Positions 62,053-64,000 of a DNA stretch of 64,000 nucleotides are shown here, in pieces (the stretch's first letter is position 1; each line of letters starts with the position of its first letter). Source of the stretch: Site-B1 sp963827785. Its GTDB lineage: Bacteria > Bacteroidota > Bacteroidia > Flavobacteriales > Flavobacteriaceae. Position numbers and translations under genes: made by a program. The notes under the pieces were generated by a model. It saw only the letters and a program-made list of their open reading frames with translations, searched no databases and had not been told where the DNA came from. The stretch lies in the NCBI GenBank assembly GCA_963827785.1, contig CAWHCT010000023.1, forward strand, positions 1-64,000, read 5' to 3'.

Positions 62053-63534
62053 TTAATTGCCATTGGCTTTCGCTTCTCTCGGACGAATCACCAGTTTATC
62101 GTAAACATACAAGGCAGTAATTGTGAATATCCCAATACCCACAATGACGTACCATATTTTGTTCGGATTATAATTATCCCATAACATACGTGTCATTTCC
62201 CACTTTTCCATATTCAGTTTTTGAGTGGCTAATTCCATGTAATCATTTTTAGTAAAACTTTCGTTTATTTCTGGCATATCAATTCCTCTGGTATTCAATT
62301 CAGTTTGAAGTAAAGTCAATTTATCTGACCAGGACTGATATAAATTACCCGAAATGAATTTTGTGAAAAAGTTACCTGCAGCTACGGGTAAAAAATAAGT
62401 ACCCTGATACAAGGCTTCTTTTCCCTTTGGAGAAATTAATGCTATGAATGAAGAAAATGTTGGATTAGTAGTCATCTCACCTATTGCAAAAATAATGGTA
62501 CCAATAATTGTGAACATGACATTATTCGTGTAAAATGTCAAACCAACACCTATTGCAGCAATAATAAATCCGCGTATCATCGCACTAACATGGCGCATCT
62601 TAATTACAAAGTAGGACACAAACATTTGTAAAAAGATGATCATAAAGGCATCTATGTTTGTAAACCATTCCGGTTTTATTTGCCCATTTTCCGTTAGTGT
62701 TCTTCCAAGTCCCGGAAGTGTATCGTTTATCCAATTACTTATCACAGAACTATCCACCCAATCTTCAATAAAATTTGGTAGTGTATAGAATAATTGATTG
62801 AACATGGTCCAGAAACCGATCATTAATATCAAAAGGACTGTTAAGCGAACATCTTTTACTGCCTCCCATATCTTTTTTAGAGAGTTTACAATGGAGTCAC
62901 TAATAGACTCTTTTTCTACCTTCTCTCTGTAAGGTTCTTTAAAAAAGAATAAAAGCATCAATAAATTGATTCCGATAACAATTGAGCCTTGAATAAAAAT
63001 TAGTTTCCAACCATAAGTTGTTCGTAAATATGATGAGCAGGCAGGGCCAATAAATCCGCCAATATTAACCATCATATAAAATATCCCGAAACCAAGGGTT
63101 CCATTAGATTTATCAGTTGATTTTGTTATAATGGCAGAAGCGACCGGTTTAAACATGGCGGCACCAATGGCAACAAACAGAAATATAAAGTACATACTCC
63201 AATAAGTACTAACAGTACCCATCAAGTAATAACCGGCAATGAGAATTACATAAGCAATTACTAAGGATAGTTTATACCCTATTCTATCGGCTATAACTCC
63301 GGTAAATATTGGGAGAAGGTACAAAAGACCGGTAATATCAGACATGATATTACCCTTTTGGATGTGGTTAAAACCAAGTCCGCCAGTATCTGTAGAGCCT
63401 ACAAGATATAGGGCAAATAAAGTAAATACTCCATACCATGCCCAACGTTCCATAAGTTCCATGAAACTACCAATCCAAAAGGTTTTATTGAAGGATCCTA
63501 AAGTTTTTACAAATGATCTTTTTTCTGTACTCAT
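62053..63534 (-). CDS. POT/PTR-family peptide transporter
   Basis: A 493-residue transporter of the same family and of usual length. The signature is FMELMERWAWYGVFTLFALY, then ADRIGYKLSLVIAYVILIAG and PVASAIITKSTDKSN; about 12-14 helices. It is the middle of three adjacent POT genes. A terminator stands upstream (63554-63583) between it and the third gene, so it probably has its own promoter within 63535-63640. Confidence 0.9.
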   Translation of the reverse strand: MSTEKRSFVKTLGSFNKTFWIGSFMELMERWAWYGVFTLFALYLVGSTDTGGLGFNHIQKGNIMSDITGLLYLLPIFTGVIADRIGYKLSLVIAYVILIAGYYLMGTVSTYWSMYFIFLFVAIGAAMFKPVASAIITKSTDKSNGTLGFGIFYMMVNIGGFIGPACSSYLRTTYGWKLIFIQGSIVIGINLLMLLFFFKEPYREKVEKESISDSIVNSLKKIWEAVKDVRLTVLLILMIGFWTMFNQLFYTLPNFIEDWVDSSVISNWINDTLPGLGRTLTENGQIKPEWFTNIDAFMIIFLQMFVSYFVIKMRHVSAMIRGFIIAAIGVGLTFYTNNVMFTIIGTIIFAIGEMTTNPTFSSFIALISPKGKEALYQGTYFLPVAAGNFFTKFISGNLYQSWSDKLTLLQTELNTRGIDMPEINESFTKNDYMELATQKLNMEKWEMTRMLWDNYNPNKIWYVIVGIGIFTITALYVYDKLVIRPREAKANGN

Positions 63535-63553
63535 TGTTTAAGTTTATTAATGA

Positions 63554-63583
63554 AAAAGCTCAAGCCAAATGACCTGAGCTTTT
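63554..63583 (-). terminator. Terminator after third POT gene
   Basis: Stem AAAAGCTCA with TGAGCTTTT around a 12-base loop, between the stop of the 63640 gene and the start of the next POT gene. Confidence 0.75.
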
Positions 63584-63639
63584 CTCTATTTATTAAATAT
63601 TATCATATAATTTGACTCGTTAGTAATAAAAGTTATTTC

Positions 63640-64000
63640 CTATTCAACACCATGCATAAGTTTTTTAAGTGGTTTGTTAAATATTGCAATTAATAATGCA
63701 ATTCCCAGAAGAACAAATCCAATAGTGGAAAATACCGACGTATATTTATCTAATCCTTCGGATGCCGTTAAAGCTACTTCACCATCATGACCACCTGTAA
63801 GTGATGCAATTTTACCACCCAAATAATTTGCGATCGCAAAACTTAAAAACCATGCTCCCATTGCTGTACCGGCAATATTCTTTGGAGCCAGTTTCGTAAC
63901 CATGGATAAGCCAATTGGTGATAAAAATAACTCACCTGTTGTATGTAATAAGTATAAGAAAAGTAACGTTAATAGAGGCACTTGAAATGACTCGTTTACA
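63640..64000 (-). CDS. POT/PTR-family peptide transporter (5' part outside window)
   Basis: The C-terminal 119 residues of a third POT transporter. The minus-strand frame is open to the window edge (V-N-E-S-F-Q-V-P before LLTLLFLYLL), so the apparent start near 63981 is only an internal GTG. The sequence ELFLSPIGLSMVTKLAPKNI matches the GE-PxG-segment of the neighbour at 60031 (GELCVSPVGLSYVSKLVPPR), and the ending KPLKKLMHGVE is nearly the same as KKLMHGVT there. Confidence 0.88.
   Translation of the reverse strand, partial: VNESFQVPLLTLLFLYLLHTTGELFLSPIGLSMVTKLAPKNIAGTAMGAWFLSFAIANYLGGKIASLTGGHDGEVALTASEGLDKYTSVFSTIGFVLLGIALLIAIFNKPLKKLMHGVE

Overview
The window looks like chromosome from a low-GC member of the Flavobacteriaceae (Bacteroidota). 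The evidence is the gliding/type IX secretion core gldK-gldL-gldM-gldN, an XrtF exosortase pair, a TonB-dependent receptor, lipoproteins with Bacteroidota-type lipoboxes, and several promoters of the Bacteroidota form (TTTG or TTG, about 20 bp, TAnnTTTG). Nothing indicates a plasmid or a complete prophage.

Layout. 1-1285: the end of an SDR oxidoreductase gene and a secreted NTF2-like protein. 1768-7173: a run of poorly known genes. Four membrane proteins carry zinc ribbons, and among them lies a secreted zinc-phospholipase-C-like gene whose 3' end appears broken by two compensating frameshifts. 7240-8377: a mobile mystery A/B module (HTH regulator plus Fic protein) with a regularly spaced candidate operator and low-complexity repeats on both sides. 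8637-10231: a polysaccharide-lyase-like lipoprotein, a duplicated 108-bp repeat and an initiator tRNA-Met. 10360-14146: CPXCG protein, ABC-F ATPase, DUF983 protein and FAD oxidoreductase.

14254-18844: gldKLMN on the minus strand. 19012-24877: a degenerate arginase-fold protein, topA, an LVIVD beta-propeller lipoprotein and a membrane protein. 25022-33219 (plus): miaB, a sigma-54-type regulator, an intervening lipoprotein and small gene, lptE-like, a TPR-like gene, secG, groES and groEL. 33369-39870 (minus): a tiny basic protein, a GIY-YIG-like protein, an exported PNPOx-fold protein, an exported esterase, then a metal-related set (HMA protein, TonB receptor, HMA-MauE protein, HYC_CC_PP protein). 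39928-40906: the XrtF pair. 40970-43953: an fRMsr-like GAF protein and two tandem MacB-type permeases.

44108-51225 (plus): purH and the elongasome set mreB-mreC-mreD-mrdA-rodA, with rodA split by a one-base frameshift. 51254-54491 (minus): an OppC-like permease and a Prc-type protease. 54640-59426 (plus): surE, a small membrane protein, lpxB, an NlpC/P60 lipoprotein and a ComEC-like protein. 59431-64000 (minus): an exported thioredoxin and three POT peptide transporters, the last cut by the window edge.

Functionally, most of the window is envelope biology: protein export (gldKLMN, secG, XrtF), LPS (lptE, lpxB), cell-wall elongation (mre/mrd/rod), peptide uptake and metal handling. The least explained parts are the zinc-ribbon locus (1768-6633), the metal locus (about 34.6-39.9 kb), the metal-ligand-less arginase-fold gene beside topA and gldK, and the repeat islands at 7.2-10.2 kb. 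The three frame disruptions (4414, about 4562, 50868) could be real mutations or assembly errors. Read data are needed to tell.
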